A program made the position numbers and the translations under genes. Shown piece after piece: positions 24,900 to 35,477 of a DNA stretch of 64,000 bases. This stretch comes from Neisseria sicca. GTDB lineage: Bacteria > Pseudomonadota > Gammaproteobacteria > Burkholderiales > Neisseriaceae. Location: contig NZ_POXG01000001.1 of assembly GCF_003044565.1 (NCBI RefSeq), forward strand, positions 779,956 through 843,955. The letters are read 5' to 3'. Each line of letters opens with the position of its first letter. Position 1 is the stretch's first letter. The notes beneath the pieces are model-generated. The model was given only the letters and a program-made list of their open reading frames with translations. It did no database searches and was not told the origin of the DNA.

Positions 24900-25514
24900 T
24901 CAGACGACCTCGATCTTCCCCCAATCATCCTTACCTATATCGCCATAACATTGCAGATGCAGTTCAACATTACTCCCCTGCCAAACACAGGTAACAGCGC
25001 ATCCATTAGACAACAGAGCCGTCACCCCATGCCAATCCGAGCATCCGCATACCTGTATTTCCTTTTTTCCATCTATCTCAAATCGATAGCCAACCTTGCG
25101 CATATCCTCAGGAAAATTTAAATTTGCCGCCTTCAACAGCGCTTCTTTAATGCACCATAGCCGATAAAATTCTTCCCCATCCCAATCGACGGATGCCAAG
25201 TATTCCTGCTCCCTCTCGGTGCATACCCACTCTGCCAACGCCTGAAAATCTCGGGGACGGATTTTCTCAACGTCCACACCGGCGGACAGATTATTCGGCG
25301 TACACAACACCGCAGCAATGCCGTAACTATGACTGAGCGAAACGATTGGATGCTTTGCTTTTTGTTTTAGGGCGCGACTGACTTTCCAATCTATTCGTTC
25401 CGACAATCGTGGTGATTGGGCTATTCTCTGCCTATCATGCCGGCTTAAAGCGTCATCACAATAAGTTTCGGCAAGTAGCTCATCTCCAAGCAGGCAATAC
25501 AGATGCTTCTTCAT
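24900..25514 (-). CDS. 4'-phosphopantetheinyl transferase (Sfp type)
   Basis: The enzyme transfers the phosphopantetheine arm of CoA to carrier proteins. The core motifs are SLSHSYGIAAV, the magnesium-binding GVDVEKI and the catalytic WCIKEALLKA. From ATG 25514 it is 204 residues, short for an Sfp type but complete in motifs. A TTG five codons earlier is less likely. The C-terminus EVV and the stop are supplied by a DUS (GAG GTC GTC TGA). No polyketide or nonribosomal peptide gene is adjacent, so the target may be the fatty-acid carrier or a distant cluster. Confidence 0.85.
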   Translation of the reverse strand: MKKHLYCLLGDELLAETYCDDALSRHDRQRIAQSPRLSERIDWKVSRALKQKAKHPIVSLSHSYGIAAVLCTPNNLSAGVDVEKIRPRDFQALAEWVCTEREQEYLASVDWDGEEFYRLWCIKEALLKAANLNFPEDMRKVGYRFEIDGKKEIQVCGCSDWHGVTALLSNGCAVTCVWQGSNVELHLQCYGDIGKDDWGKIEVV

Positions 25515-25667
25515 CAAACACCCAAACAAAATTTTCTAAAACCAAAACGAGCCGGCAGCATATACCCACCGGCTCATTTCAACACATTGCAAGCATTAAG
25601 TTGCCATTCAAATATAGACAGTTAGACCAAATTACAGCCAAACCATAATTTGGTCCTCACCTATTTT

Positions 25668-26186
25668 TTAATGCAAGCTTCCTTTCAAAACCACTCGACT
25701 GTTCCAAGTGGCAACATGGCACTCATACTCATCGCCGCCAACGGTTTTTTTGTCAAAGTAGCTGACTAAGTGTACTGATTTTGCGTTTTTTTCCAACGCC
25801 GTGCTTTGGAAACGCTTAACAGTGCTCAAGAAAGCACGTTGGCAGGACTCTTCCGGACTTTTACCGACCATATTGGCGATTTGACGGGATACCAAAGTTT
25901 TTTTACCTGTGCTGCCGTAAGAAACTTTAATATTAGGATTCAGAACAGATTTGGCTTCAGCGGAATTCAATGCAACACTTGCTTTACACATATAAATATC
26001 ATTTTTTCCTTTGCCATTCACTTTACGCCCTTCACCTGCGCTACGGCATGCTCCTGACGCTTTAGCATGTTGCTCATGAGACGAAGCAGAGCCTGAAGCT
26101 CCGGCAGAAGATTGTGATTGGTTATTGGCACATGCAGAAATGGCCAATACTGAAGACAAGGCAATTAGATAAGAAAAACGGCGCAT
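25668..26186 (-). CDS. Lipoprotein of unknown function
   Basis: A lipoprotein signal ends in ISAC (Cys19). It is followed by a Ser/Ala/Gly-rich tether and a folded part of about 120 residues with four cysteines (ACRSAGEGRK, YMCKAS, SCQRAF, ECHVATWN), probably two disulfides. The order of elements resembles small lipoproteins annotated generically in Neisseria; no function is assigned. It has its own GGAGTAATTG ribosome site and divergent placement from surE. Confidence 0.7.
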   Translation of the reverse strand: MRRFSYLIALSSVLAISACANNQSQSSAGASGSASSHEQHAKASGACRSAGEGRKVNGKGKNDIYMCKASVALNSAEAKSVLNPNIKVSYGSTGKKTLVSRQIANMVGKSPEESCQRAFLSTVKRFQSTALEKNAKSVHLVSYFDKKTVGGDEYECHVATWNSRVVLKGSLH

Positions 26187-26449
26187 TTCAATTACTCCCG
26201 AAATTAGTTTGTAAACAAAGATTACGATTTGTTATTGTAATGCATTGCTGATTTTCTGATAAGAGATAAATCATCCCTCTTTTACAAAAAAACATCCATG
26301 TTACGCCACTTCAAATTTCACAAAGCAAGTTGCATAAAATTCCTCTTTCAGACGACCCCATAATCCTCAATACATATAAAATCATCTGAAAAATAGACAA
26401 ACTTTATCTTCAGCCGTTAGACTTCCCAGATTATGTCACGGATGCACTT

Positions 26450-27211
26450 ATGAATATCTTAATCTCTAACGATGACGGCTACTTGGCGCCCGGCATTGCC
26501 ATTTTGGCACGCGTTGCAGCAGAATTTGCCAATGTCCGCGTAGTCGCACCCGAACGCGACCGCAGCGGAGTCAGCAATTCTTTAACGCTTGACCGTCCGC
26601 TGCAAATAAAAGAAGCCTCAAACGGCTTTTACTATGTCAGCGGAACGCCAACCGACTGTATCCATGTTGGACAACACGCCCTGCCCGATTTCAAACCCGA
26701 TTTGGTCTTATCCGGAATAAACAATGGCGCCAACATGGGCGATGACACGCTCTACTCAGGTACAGTCGCCGCCGCAACCGAAGCCTACCTGATGGGCATT
26801 CCCGCCATCGCTTTTTCATTAAATGATTCACGGGGTCGTTATTGGGAAACTGCTGAAAAATCTGTTTGGATGTTATTAGAGTATTTGTTAAAAAACCCTC
26901 CTAAAGAACCTATTCTGTGGAATATCAACATCCCCGCAGTCATGCCTGAAGACATACAAGGCATTAAAATCACACGACTGGGTAGAAGACACCACGAACA
27001 AAGTATTGTCCCCATGCACAATCCGCGCGGAGAGCCGATTTATTGGATAGGACCGGTCGGAAACATTTCCGATCAGGAAGAAGGCACAGACTTTGGAGAA
27101 TGCGAAGCAGGATTCATCACCATCACTCCCCTGCAAATCGACCTGACCGCCTACAACCAACTCCAAAGCGTCAACGAGTTTTGGCAAGGCATAAAAGCCC
27201 CAAATACATAA
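26450..27211 (+). CDS. surE: 5'-nucleotidase SurE
   Basis: SurE is a metal-dependent phosphatase for nucleoside monophosphates, linked to stationary-phase survival. The N-terminus [14 protein letters not shown] provides the DD metal ligands, followed by [27 protein letters not shown] and [25 protein letters not shown]. At 253 residues it is full length. In E. coli surE sits in an operon with pcm, nlpD and rpoS; here nlpD follows directly, with its own promoter, and neither pcm nor rpoS is present. Confidence 0.96.
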   Translation: MNILISNDDGYLAPGIAILARVAAEFANVRVVAPERDRSGVSNSLTLDRPLQIKEASNGFYYVSGTPTDCIHVGQHALPDFKPDLVLSGINNGANMGDDTLYSGTVAAATEAYLMGIPAIAFSLNDSRGRYWETAEKSVWMLLEYLLKNPPKEPILWNINIPAVMPEDIQGIKITRLGRRHHEQSIVPMHNPRGEPIYWIGPVGNISDQEEGTDFGECEAGFITITPLQIDLTAYNQLQSVNEFWQGIKAPNT

Positions 27212-27214
27212 ACC

Positions 27215-27254
27215 ATTTCAGACGACCTGCCAGACAAAACAGGTCGTCTGAAAT
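27215..27254. terminator. Diverging DUS pair after surE
   Basis: ATTTCAGACGACCT and AGGTCGTCTGAAAT pair around GCCAGACAAAAC. The arms point outward, opposite to most pairs in this window. Confidence 0.65.
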
Positions 27255-27365
27255 TAAACCTTACATAAAGAAGATAAAACAGTTCATACCTATTATCTGC
27301 AAGATTTTTAAACAGGCAAACCGGTCAAAATCAGGCACTTTAACAGTTGCTAACGGCTGCAATAC

Positions 27366-27394
27366 TTGAGAACAGGGCGTATTTTTATTATGAT
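27366..27394 (+). promoter_or_regulatory. Promoter of nlpD
   Basis: TTGAGA (27366-27371), 17-bp spacer, TATGAT (27389-27394). The TTG opens the longest frame but belongs to the -35 box. Confidence 0.6.
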
Positions 27395-27437
27395 ATGTCC
27401 CAATAAAACAACAACCCGATATAAAGGTCATCCAATT

Positions 27438-28346
27438 ATGTTGAAAAAAACCGCATTTTACGCAGGCTCGGCAGCCCTCGCACTCATCCTCAGCGCATGT
27501 GCCAGCCAACAACCTGCACCCGTCGTCGTAGGCAATTCCGGCAGCCATTCCAGCTCCGCAAATACAGCCTCCAACAATCCATATGGTGCAGCGCCTTACG
27601 AAAATAATGCGGTCAACAACGACGCCCCTTACACTCCTCCTGCTGCCAGCAGCTACCCTTCCGGTTCTACCGGCGGCTCTTACACGCCCTCTTACGCACC
27701 GGTAGACATCAATGCTGCAACGCACACCGTAGTCCGAGGCGATACCGTTTATAACATCTCCAAACGTTACCAAATTACGCAAGACAACCTCCGCGCATGG
27801 AATGGCTTGGCAGACAACACCATCAGCGTCGGACAAACCCTGCGCGTCAAACCAAACGGATACAGCGCTCCGACTGCAACCGCATCCGTTCCGACACCTC
27901 CTCCGACACAAACCGCCTCACCCAAACCGACTCCTGCACCGCTTAACACTCCGACCGTCTCCACAGGCGGCACCCGCACCGTCAGCGGCATCACATGGCA
28001 GCGTCCGACCGTCGGCAATGTTATCGGCAACTTCGGCGGCAGCAACAAAGGTGTAGATATCGGCGGCACAGCCGGTCAACCCGTCGTTGCGGCAGCTGAC
28101 GGCAAAGTCGTCTATGCCGGCTCAGGCTTACGCGGTTACGGCAACCTGGTCATCATCCAACACAATTCATCTTACCTGAGCGCATACGGTCACAACCAAC
28201 GCCTGCTGGTTAACGAAGGACAACAAGTCAAACGCGGTCAAACCATCGCAAACATGGGTAATACCGACGCCAGCCGCACACAACTGCATTTTGAAGTGCG
28301 CCAAAACGGCAAACCGGTCAACCCTGCAAACTACGTTGCATTCTAA
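27438..28346 (+). CDS. nlpD: NlpD-type LysM/LytM lipoprotein, amidase activator
   Basis: From ATG 27438 the protein is 302 residues with a lipoprotein signal ending LSAC. A Pro/Ser/Asn-rich linker precedes a LysM domain ([17 protein letters not shown]...DNLRAWNGL), then a second Pro/Thr-rich linker and a LytM domain. The first metal ligand of active M23 peptidases is missing: the site reads NKGVDIGG where HxGxDI would be expected, as in E. coli NlpD, while LHFEVR remains. It is therefore probably an activator of the amidase AmiC in cell separation, not a peptidase. Confidence 0.92.
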   Translation: MLKKTAFYAGSAALALILSACASQQPAPVVVGNSGSHSSSANTASNNPYGAAPYENNAVNNDAPYTPPAASSYPSGSTGGSYTPSYAPVDINAATHTVVRGDTVYNISKRYQITQDNLRAWNGLADNTISVGQTLRVKPNGYSAPTATASVPTPPPTQTASPKPTPAPLNTPTVSTGGTRTVSGITWQRPTVGNVIGNFGGSNKGVDIGGTAGQPVVAAADGKVVYAGSGLRGYGNLVIIQHNSSYLSAYGHNQRLLVNEGQQVKRGQTIANMGNTDASRTQLHFEVRQNGKPVNPANYVAF

Positions 28347-28360
28347 AATCAATGCCATAC

Positions 28361-28390
28361 AAAACCGCCCGATTGGGCGGTTTTATTTTT
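28361..28390 (+). terminator. Rho-independent terminator of nlpD
   Basis: AAAACCGCCC-GATT-GGGCGGTTTT followed by ATTTTT. Confidence 0.92.
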
Positions 28391-28560
28391 AAATACAAAA
28401 ATCGACCCGCCCAATTCACAACAATATTGACTTATATTGAATTCCTCCCGTCAACACACTCGTACAATCAAACTTATTGCCGTCTCCCGTATTTTTCAGA
28501 CGACCCTCAAGACACTTTCGTCTTTTGAAATCTTTCCCAAAGCTTTTTCAAGGAGTCATC

Positions 28561-28899
28561 ATGCAACAATACACCCTAGATCCCAAAGCCTTGCTTGGAG
28601 GCATTATCCATAGCGATATCGACCAAGAAATTGTCCAACTCTCCCTGCAAAAGGACAATGAAATCCCCGATTATCAAGCCGATGCCATTATTCTCCTATT
28701 GGTTCTCAACGGCAGCGCACAAATCATTACTCAAATCGAAACACTCTCTACTGAAGGACTTCAAGTCGTCCGCCTTGAACCCAACGAAACACACAGCATA
28801 CGCGCCCTAGAAGACCACACCAACATACTGGTCATCAAGCAGCTTACTTACACTTCCGGCCTTAATAAGAAACTGCGTTTCGGAAAATGTTGTCTGTAA
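28561..28899 (+). CDS. Small cupin-like protein
   Basis: The start ATG 28561 has AAGGAG eight bases upstream; the frame is open further but that part includes a DUS. The 112-residue protein has the single beta-barrel pattern of small cupins: IILLLVLNGSAQIITQ, LQVVRLEPNETHSIRALEDHTNILVIK. The conserved metal-binding His of the first motif is not seen, only THSI in the second, so it may be a non-enzymatic cupin. It stands alone. Confidence 0.7.
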   Translation: MQQYTLDPKALLGGIIHSDIDQEIVQLSLQKDNEIPDYQADAIILLLVLNGSAQIITQIETLSTEGLQVVRLEPNETHSIRALEDHTNILVIKQLTYTSGLNKKLRFGKCCL

Positions 28900-28900
28900 A

Positions 28901-28945
28901 GAGGTCGTCTGAAAATCAAGAAAAATGGTTTTCAGACGACCTTTT
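28901..28945. terminator. Converging DUS pair after the cupin gene
   Basis: GAGGTCGTCTGAAAA and TTTTCAGACGACCTTTTC pair. Confidence 0.75.
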
Positions 28946-29051
28946 CAGCATTCTCCCTGATTGCTGCTTAAAAGGAACGATAAATCAAAGTTCCGACACA
29001 AGACAACTCAACTTCATATTCCTACCCCTACTTTTTCATCCGCATTCAGTA

Positions 29052-29086
29052 AAAAAAGGTCGTCCGAAATTTTTCAGACGACCTTT
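29052..29086. terminator. DUS-derived terminator of pnp
   Basis: AAAGGTCGTCCGAAA (one base off the DUS) pairs with TTTTCAGACGACCTTT. Confidence 0.7.
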
Positions 29087-29110
29087 CATCAATCAAACTT
29101 GAGTCAACGA

Positions 29111-31231
29111 TTATTCAGGCGATTTTTCTTCGCGGGCAGGAGCTTCGACCAAAGCCTTGATAGACAGACGCACGCGACCGCGGTCATCCACTTCCAATGC
29201 TTTCACATTCACAACCTGACCAACTTGCAGATAGTCGCTGACGTTGCGTACGCGCTCGTGGGCGATTTGACTGATGTGTACCAAACCGTCTTTGCCCGGC
29301 ATCACGCTGACGATGGCGCCGACGTTGTTGTCGAGGATTTTAACCACAGTACCTTCGTACACTTTACCCACTTCCACTTCGGCAGTGATTTCTTCGATGC
29401 GTTTTTTCGCAGCGTCGCCGGCTTCTTGAGTGGTTGCGGCAATAGTGATGGTGCCGTCTTCCGCGATGTTGATTTCAGTACCGGTTTCAGCAGTAATCGC
29501 GCGGATGGTTTCGCCACCCTTGCCGATAACGTCGCGGATTTTGTCTTGGTTGATTTTCATGGTGAACAGGCGCGGAGCATGGGCAGACAGCTCTTGCGGA
29601 CCTGCTACGGCAGCTTTCATCTGTTCCAAGATGTGCAGACGCGCGTCTTTGGCTTGTGCCAGAGCAATCTGCATGATTTCTTTGGTAATACCTTGGATTT
29701 TGATGTCCATTTGCAGCGCGGTTACGCCCTCGGTCGTACCGGCAACTTTAAAGTCCATGTCGCCCAAGTGGTCCTCATCACCCAAGATGTCGGTCAACAC
29801 GGCGAATTTGTTGTTGTCCAAAATCAGACCCATCGCGATACCGGCAACATGTGCTTTCAAAGGCACACCGGCAGACAGCAAGCTCAAGCAGCCGCCGCAA
29901 ACGGAAGCCATAGAAGACGAACCGTTGGACTCTGTAATTTCGGAAACGACACGCATGGTGTAGCTGAATTCTTCAGGAGACGGCAATACGGCAACCAGTG
30001 CGCGTTTTGCCAAGCGACCATGTCCGATTTCACGACGTTTCGGCGCGCCGACGCGACCGACTTCGCCGGTAGAATATGGCGGGAAGTTGTAATGCAGCAT
30101 GAAGCGGTCGGTGTATTCACCGGAAAGCGCGTCAATAATTTGCTCGTCGCGAGAAGTACCCAAAGTCGCTACGGCAAGGGCTTGGGTTTCGCCACGGGTA
30201 AACAGGGCTGAACCGTGTGTACGCGGCAGTACGCCGGTTTGGATATTCAGCGGACGGACGGTGCGGGTATCGCGACCGTCGATACGCGGCTGACCATCCA
30301 AAATTTGTGTACGGACAACATCGGCTTCCAAATGCTTGACAATACCTTTGATTTCATTGGCAGCCAGAGTATCGGTTTCTTCGGTAATCAGCGCGTCTTT
30401 CACTGCATTCCAAGCTTCGTCCAATTTAGCGGAACGCGCTTGTTTTTGACGGATTTTGAACGCTTCTTTAATGGCTTCGCCGGCAATTTCGCGCACTTTG
30501 GCAACCAATTCTTCATTGGTTTCAGGTGCTTTCCAATCCCATACTTCAGGGTTTACTTCGTCGGCGAACTCGTTGATGGCATTAATCGCCACCTGCATTT
30601 GGTCGTGACCGTAAACTACGGCACCGAGCATCACGTCTTCAGGCAGGATTTTGGCTTCGGATTCCACCATCAAAACGGCTTTGGATGTACCCGCAACCAC
30701 CAAGTCCAGTTTGGATTTCGCCAATTCGGCTTTGGTCGGGTTCAGCACATACACACCGTTTACATAACCTACGCGTGCAGCACCAATCGGACCGGCAAAC
30801 GGTACGCCGCTCAACACCAGCGCAGCGGACGCGCCGAGCATGGCAGGAATGTCGGAATCGATTTCAGGATCAACGGAAACCACCATCGCAACGATTTGGA
30901 TGTCGTGGTAGAAACCTTCGGGGAACAGAGGACGGATAGGACGGTCGATCAGACGGCTGGTCAGGATTTCTTTTTCGCTTTGTTTGCCTTCGCGCTTAAA
31001 GAAACCGCCGGGGATTTTACCTGCGGCGTAAGTGCGCTCAAGGTAATCAACAGTCAGAGGGAAAAAGTCTTGACCTTCTTTGACTTCTTTGTTGGTGGTC
31101 ACAGCAACCAAAACAACGGTATCGCCCATCGATACTTTAACAGCCGCTGCGGCTTGACGCGCGATTTCGCCGGTTTCCAAAGTAACGGTGTGATTGCCAT
31201 ATTGGAAGGTTTTAACGTGTTTATCGAACAT
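29111..31231 (-). CDS. pnp: Polyribonucleotide nucleotidyltransferase (PNPase)
   Basis: PNPase degrades RNA 3' to 5' by phosphorolysis and is part of the degradosome. From ATG 31231, with AAAGGAA in front, the protein has 706 residues. Two RNase PH domains are visible ([50 protein letters not shown]), then a KH domain ([16 protein letters not shown]) and an S1 domain ([30 protein letters not shown]). The frame is open eight codons further. rpsO, the usual neighbour, is absent. Confidence 0.98.
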   Translation of the reverse strand: MFDKHVKTFQYGNHTVTLETGEIARQAAAAVKVSMGDTVVLVAVTTNKEVKEGQDFFPLTVDYLERTYAAGKIPGGFFKREGKQSEKEILTSRLIDRPIRPLFPEGFYHDIQIVAMVVSVDPEIDSDIPAMLGASAALVLSGVPFAGPIGAARVGYVNGVYVLNPTKAELAKSKLDLVVAGTSKAVLMVESEAKILPEDVMLGAVVYGHDQMQVAINAINEFADEVNPEVWDWKAPETNEELVAKVREIAGEAIKEAFKIRQKQARSAKLDEAWNAVKDALITEETDTLAANEIKGIVKHLEADVVRTQILDGQPRIDGRDTRTVRPLNIQTGVLPRTHGSALFTRGETQALAVATLGTSRDEQIIDALSGEYTDRFMLHYNFPPYSTGEVGRVGAPKRREIGHGRLAKRALVAVLPSPEEFSYTMRVVSEITESNGSSSMASVCGGCLSLLSAGVPLKAHVAGIAMGLILDNNKFAVLTDILGDEDHLGDMDFKVAGTTEGVTALQMDIKIQGITKEIMQIALAQAKDARLHILEQMKAAVAGPQELSAHAPRLFTMKINQDKIRDVIGKGGETIRAITAETGTEINIAEDGTITIAATTQEAGDAAKKRIEEITAEVEVGKVYEGTVVKILDNNVGAIVSVMPGKDGLVHISQIAHERVRNVSDYLQVGQVVNVKALEVDDRGRVRLSIKALVEAPAREEKSPE

Positions 31232-31416
31232 TTCGTTCCTTTCAGAATGCCGCACGCTAAAACACTAATAATGCACACTAAAAGTGAGAATGTGCATAGT
31301 TAGGGTTTCAGGTGTGCGGTGGTTGGTAAAAACTATATTTTCAGACGACCTCAAACGGTCAATCTAAACGCGCATTATAATAGCAAATGTAAGTAAATCC
31401 AAGCATTCATGACAGC

Positions 31417-31459
31417 AAAAGGTCGTCTGAAACGCGCTTCCGTGTTTCAGACGACCTTT
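31417..31459. terminator. Converging DUS pair after ppsR
   Basis: AAAAGGTCGTCTGAAACGCG and CGTGTTTCAGACGACCTTT pair. Confidence 0.75.
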
Positions 31460-31483
31460 CATTAATCATCAATATCTTACCAC

Positions 31484-32305
31484 TCAAAACCGGCGTTTCA
31501 ATTTGCAGGCTTGAAGGATATGGACTGCAAGCTCCTCCACCGATTTATCCGTCGTATTGGTAAACGGAACGCCATGGCGTTTGAACATATTTTGCGCATC
31601 GGCAACTTCGCTTCGGCAGGTATCGATTTTGGAATAATTCGAATTCGGGCGGCGCTCATTGCGAATGGCTTGCAGGCGCTCGGGCTGAATGGTCAGACCG
31701 AACAGTTTGTCTTTATAAGGCTTAACCATGCGCGGTAAGTCGGTAGATTCCAAATCATCAGGAATTAGCGGATAGTTGGCGGCGCGGATACCGTATTGCA
31801 GGGCGAGGTAAAGACAGGTCGGCGTTTTACCGGAACGGGACACGCCCATCAAAATCACATCGGCTTCCTGCAGGTTTTTATCGCTGACACCGTCATCATG
31901 GTTAAGCGAGAAATTGACCGCCTCCATACGCGCATCGTAACGTTGGGTATTACCAATACTGTGGTGCCCTTGCGTAGCGGCGACCGCCTCAGTATTAAGT
32001 TCTTTCTCCAAAAGCCCAAGAAAAGTTTCGAAGAAATTGATATGGAAAGCATTCGACTTTTTAATCATTTCTCGGATTTCGTCATCAACGACGCTGACAA
32101 AGGCAATTGGGCGCAAACCGTTTTCTTCAGCATTACGGTTGACTTTTTCAACGACGGCACGCGCTTTTTCAGGCGTATCGATAAAGGGATAGGTGTGGCG
32201 TTTAAATTCGACGCTGCCAAACTGATTCAGCAGGGCCTCACCGATATTTTCAGCGGTCAAGCCGGTACGGTCGGAAATATAAAACACATGGCGCGGAGCG
32301 GTCAT
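31484..32305 (-). CDS. ppsR: PEP synthase regulatory protein PpsR (DUF299)
   Basis: PpsR switches PEP synthase off and on by ADP-dependent phosphorylation and phosphate-dependent dephosphorylation of a Thr. The sequence begins with the family phrase FYISDRTGLTAENIG and contains the P-loop GVSRSGKTPTCLYLALQYG. At 273 residues it is full length. It diverges from its target ppsA across 418 bp, the arrangement common in proteobacteria. Confidence 0.95.
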   Translation of the reverse strand: MTAPRHVFYISDRTGLTAENIGEALLNQFGSVEFKRHTYPFIDTPEKARAVVEKVNRNAEENGLRPIAFVSVVDDEIREMIKKSNAFHINFFETFLGLLEKELNTEAVAATQGHHSIGNTQRYDARMEAVNFSLNHDDGVSDKNLQEADVILMGVSRSGKTPTCLYLALQYGIRAANYPLIPDDLESTDLPRMVKPYKDKLFGLTIQPERLQAIRNERRPNSNYSKIDTCRSEVADAQNMFKRHGVPFTNTTDKSVEELAVHILQACKLKRRF

Positions 32306-32723
32306 TCGGTTATCCTCTAAAATTTAAAATGTTTGCAGGCGGTCATCATAGCAGCTGCAACCCTCTAAATAAAGGGAATACATTCAAATTACACTCAACT
32401 ACACCGCAATTAAACCACCCATCAAACGCATTTTTATTTTAATAATTTAATTATTTTAAAATTTTATACTCATATAAAACCTTTCCACCCCCTACCACTC
32501 AGTCATTAATCTATTTCAAACCTTATGTTTTACAAAGAAATAGATACTCGGAATATCAACTTTCTCATCGAATTTCATTTGACTACACGGCTGAAGACCG
32601 CAATTTTTCAGACGACCTACAAATAAATCGGGACAGAAAAAGCATGACAGCAGCCGTTTGAATCGCTTAAAATAACAAAGCGTATTCGTTTCTTTTTTAA
32701 CATATCTTGGATTGGACACACAA
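32306..32723. other. Divergent ppsR-ppsA intergenic region
   Basis: AT-rich 418 bp with a TTATTTTAATAATTTAATTA core (about 32440-32460) and a single DUS at about 32608-32618. No promoter is good enough to name and no gene is supported. Confidence 0.5.
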
Positions 32724-35108
32724 ATGGCTGACAACTACGTAATTTGGTTTGAAAACCTGCGTATGACTGATGTTGAAAGCGTGGGCGGCAAAAACGCCTC
32801 CCTAGGTGAAATGATCAGTCAGTTGACTGAAAAAGGCGTCCGCGTCCCCGGCGGTTTTGCCACTACCGCCGAAGCCTACCGCGCATTTTTGGCGCACAAC
32901 GGACTGAGCGAGCGTATTTCCGCCGCACTGGCACAACTGGATGTGGAAGATGTCGCCGAACTGGCGCGCGTCGGTAAAGAAATCCGCCAATGGATTTTGG
33001 ATACGCCCTTCCCCGAACAACTGGATGCTGAAATCGAAACAGCATGGAACAAAATGGTTGCAGACGCAGGCGGCGCGGATATTTCCGTTGCCGTCCGTTC
33101 TTCTGCAACCGCCGAAGACCTGCCCGACGCATCGTTTGCAGGTCAACAGGAAACCTTCCTGAATATCAACGGCTTGGAAAACGTCAAAGCAGCTATGCAC
33201 CATGTATTCGCTTCTTTGTACAATGACCGTGCCATCTCTTACCGCGTACATAAAGGCTTCGAACACGACATCGTCGCCCTCTCCGCAGGCGTACAACGCA
33301 TGGTGCGTTCCGACAGCGGCGCGTCCGGCGTCATGTTCACCCTCGACACCGAGTCCGGCTTCGACCAAGTCGTTTTCGTGACTTCATCTTACGGCCTGGG
33401 TGAAAACGTTGTACAAGGCGCGGTCAACCCCGACGAATTCTATGTATTCAAACCCACGCTGAAAGCAGGCAAACCTGCCATCCTGCGCAAAACCATGGGT
33501 TCGAAACAAATCAAAATGATCTTTACCGACAAAGCAGAAGCCGGTAAATCCGTGATGAACGTCGATGTTCCTGAAGAAGACCGCAACCGCTTCTCCATTA
33601 CCGACGAAGAAATCACCGAGTTGGCACACTACGCGCTGACAATCGAAAAACACTATGGCCGCCCGATGGATATCGAATGGGGTCGTGACGGCTTGGATGG
33701 CAAACTCTACATCCTGCAAGCCCGTCCTGAAACCGTGAAATCCCAAGAAGAAGGCAGCCGCAACCTGCGCCGCTTCGACATCAACGGCGACAAAACTGTC
33801 TTGTGCGAAGGTCGTGCCATCGGTCAAAAAGTCGGTCAAGGCAAAGTCCGCTTAGTAAAAGACGCATCCGAAATGGATTCCGTTGAAGCAGGCGACGTAC
33901 TCGTTACCGACATGACCGATCCGGATTGGGAACCGGTAATGAAACGTGCTTCCGCTATCGTAACCAACCGCGGCGGACGTACCTGCCACGCTGCCATCAT
34001 CGCGCGCGAACTGGGTATTCCTGCCGTAGTCGGCTGCGGCGACGCAACCGAATTGCTGAGCAACGGTCAAGAAGTGACCGTATCTTGTGCCGAAGGCGAT
34101 ACCGGCTTTATCTACTCCGGTCTGTTGGACGTACAAATCACTGACGTTGCCTTGGACAATATGCCTAAAGCGCCTGTCAAAGTGATGATGAACGTCGGCA
34201 ACCCCGAACTGGCATTCAGCTTCGCCAACCTGCCGAGCGAAGGCATCGGCTTGGCGCGCATGGAATTCATCATCAACCGCCAAATCGGTATCCACCCGAA
34301 AGCCTTGTTGGAATTTGACAAACAAGACGATGAATTAAAAGCGGAAATTACCCGCCGCATCGCCGGCTACGCCTCTCCAGTCGACTTCTACGTCGATAAA
34401 ATCGCCGAAGGCGTGGCAACATTGGCTGCATCGGTTTACCCGCGTAAAACCATCGTCCGTATGTCCGACTTCAAATCCAACGAATACGCCAACTTGGTCG
34501 GCGGCAGCATTTACGAACCGCACGAAGAAAACCCGATGTTGGGCTTCCGCGGCGCGGCGCGTTATGTAGCCGACAATTTCAAAGACTGCTTCGCCCTCGA
34601 ATGCAAAGCCTTGAAACGCGTTCGTGACGAAATGGGTCTGACCAACGTTGAAATCATGATTCCGTTCGTCCGCACTTTGGGCGAAGCCGAAGCCGTTGTT
34701 AAAGCCTTGAAAGAAAACGGTTTGGAGCGCGGTAAAAACGGTCTGCGCCTGATCATGATGTGCGAACTGCCGAGCAACGCGGTATTGGCGGAACAATTCC
34801 TGCAATACTTCGACGGCTTCTCCATCGGCTCAAACGACATGACCCAGCTGACCCTCGGCCTCGACCGCGACAGCGGCTTGGTGTCCGAATCGTTTGACGA
34901 ACGCAACCCCGCCGTCAAAGTGATGCTGCATTTGGCAATCTCTGCCTGCCGCAAGCAAAACAAATACGTCGGCATCTGCGGTCAAGGTCCGTCAGACCAT
35001 CCGGACTTCGCCAAATGGCTGGTTCAAGAAGGCATCGAAAGCGTTTCACTGAATCCGGATACCGTCATCGAAACTTGGCTGTATTTAGCTAATGAGTTGA
35101 ATAAATAA
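32724..35108 (+). CDS. ppsA: Phosphoenolpyruvate synthase
   Basis: PpsA makes PEP from pyruvate with ATP to AMP, the first step of gluconeogenesis from pyruvate or lactate, a main neisserial carbon source. The ATP-grasp half begins with [27 protein letters not shown]. The phospho-histidine domain has [23 protein letters not shown], with the regulatory Thr next to the Cys-His. The C-terminal PEP-binding barrel ends [14 protein letters not shown]. From ATG 32724 it is 794 residues. Confidence 0.98.
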   Translation: MADNYVIWFENLRMTDVESVGGKNASLGEMISQLTEKGVRVPGGFATTAEAYRAFLAHNGLSERISAALAQLDVEDVAELARVGKEIRQWILDTPFPEQLDAEIETAWNKMVADAGGADISVAVRSSATAEDLPDASFAGQQETFLNINGLENVKAAMHHVFASLYNDRAISYRVHKGFEHDIVALSAGVQRMVRSDSGASGVMFTLDTESGFDQVVFVTSSYGLGENVVQGAVNPDEFYVFKPTLKAGKPAILRKTMGSKQIKMIFTDKAEAGKSVMNVDVPEEDRNRFSITDEEITELAHYALTIEKHYGRPMDIEWGRDGLDGKLYILQARPETVKSQEEGSRNLRRFDINGDKTVLCEGRAIGQKVGQGKVRLVKDASEMDSVEAGDVLVTDMTDPDWEPVMKRASAIVTNRGGRTCHAAIIARELGIPAVVGCGDATELLSNGQEVTVSCAEGDTGFIYSGLLDVQITDVALDNMPKAPVKVMMNVGNPELAFSFANLPSEGIGLARMEFIINRQIGIHPKALLEFDKQDDELKAEITRRIAGYASPVDFYVDKIAEGVATLAASVYPRKTIVRMSDFKSNEYANLVGGSIYEPHEENPMLGFRGAARYVADNFKDCFALECKALKRVRDEMGLTNVEIMIPFVRTLGEAEAVVKALKENGLERGKNGLRLIMMCELPSNAVLAEQFLQYFDGFSIGSNDMTQLTLGLDRDSGLVSESFDERNPAVKVMLHLAISACRKQNKYVGICGQGPSDHPDFAKWLVQEGIESVSLNPDTVIETWLYLANELNK

Positions 35109-35125
35109 GCTTTTTTAGCGATGCT

Positions 35126-35160
35126 AAAAATCCCCCGATTGGAAACATTCGGGGGATTTT
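35126..35160 (+). terminator. Rho-independent terminator of ppsA
   Basis: AAAATCCCCCGA and TCGGGGGATTTT form the stem; TATG follows a TTTT run. Confidence 0.9.
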
Positions 35161-35195
35161 ATGTAATGAGTGCCCCATCCAGCACAACATTGAAG

Positions 35196-35301
35196 TATAG
35201 TGGATTAAATTTAAACCAGTACGGCGTTGCCTCGCCTTGCCGTACATTTGTACTGTCTGCGGCTTCGTCGCCTGGTCCTGATTTAAATTTAATCCACTAT
35301 A
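35196..35301. repeat. Correia repeat enclosed element (CREE), internally deleted, 106 bp
   Basis: The ends are TATAGTGGATTAAATTTAAA and its inverse. The body keeps GTACGGCGTTGCCTCGCCTT and CTGCGGCTTCGTCGCC but lacks the central 50 bp of the full element. Orientation is the same as the copy at 41196. Confidence 0.92.
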
Positions 35302-35329
35302 TTTCTCAAATCGTTCATCAAACCATACA

Positions 35330-35370
35330 GGGTCGTCTGAAACACATGATTTCAGGTTTTCAGACGACCC
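35330..35370. terminator. Converging DUS pair
   Basis: GGGTCGTCTGAAAC and GTTTTCAGACGACCC pair around a short loop, between the CREE and the glutamate dehydrogenase terminator. Confidence 0.6.
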
Positions 35371-35417
35371 CTTAGATAAAACCTTTATCGTTGTTTAATG
35401 TCTCGATCAACAAAACC

Positions 35418-35452
35418 AAAAGGTCGTCTGAAAATTTTTCAGACGACCTTTT
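35418..35452. terminator. Converging DUS pair after glutamate dehydrogenase
   Basis: AAAGGTCGTCTGAAAAT and TTTTCAGACGACCTTT pair with almost no loop. Confidence 0.75.
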
Positions 35453-35477
35453 CTCATGTTACCGCTTCAAATCTGGA

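Noticed and set aside
27366..27437. TTG start for nlpD
   Set aside because: It is also a -35 box (TTGAGA-17-TATGAT), and the lipoprotein signal starts at ATG 27438 with AAAGG in front.
28961..31303. Long plus-strand reading frames opposite pnp
   Set aside because: They are shadows of the strongly coded pnp gene on the other strand, with no ribosome site or family.
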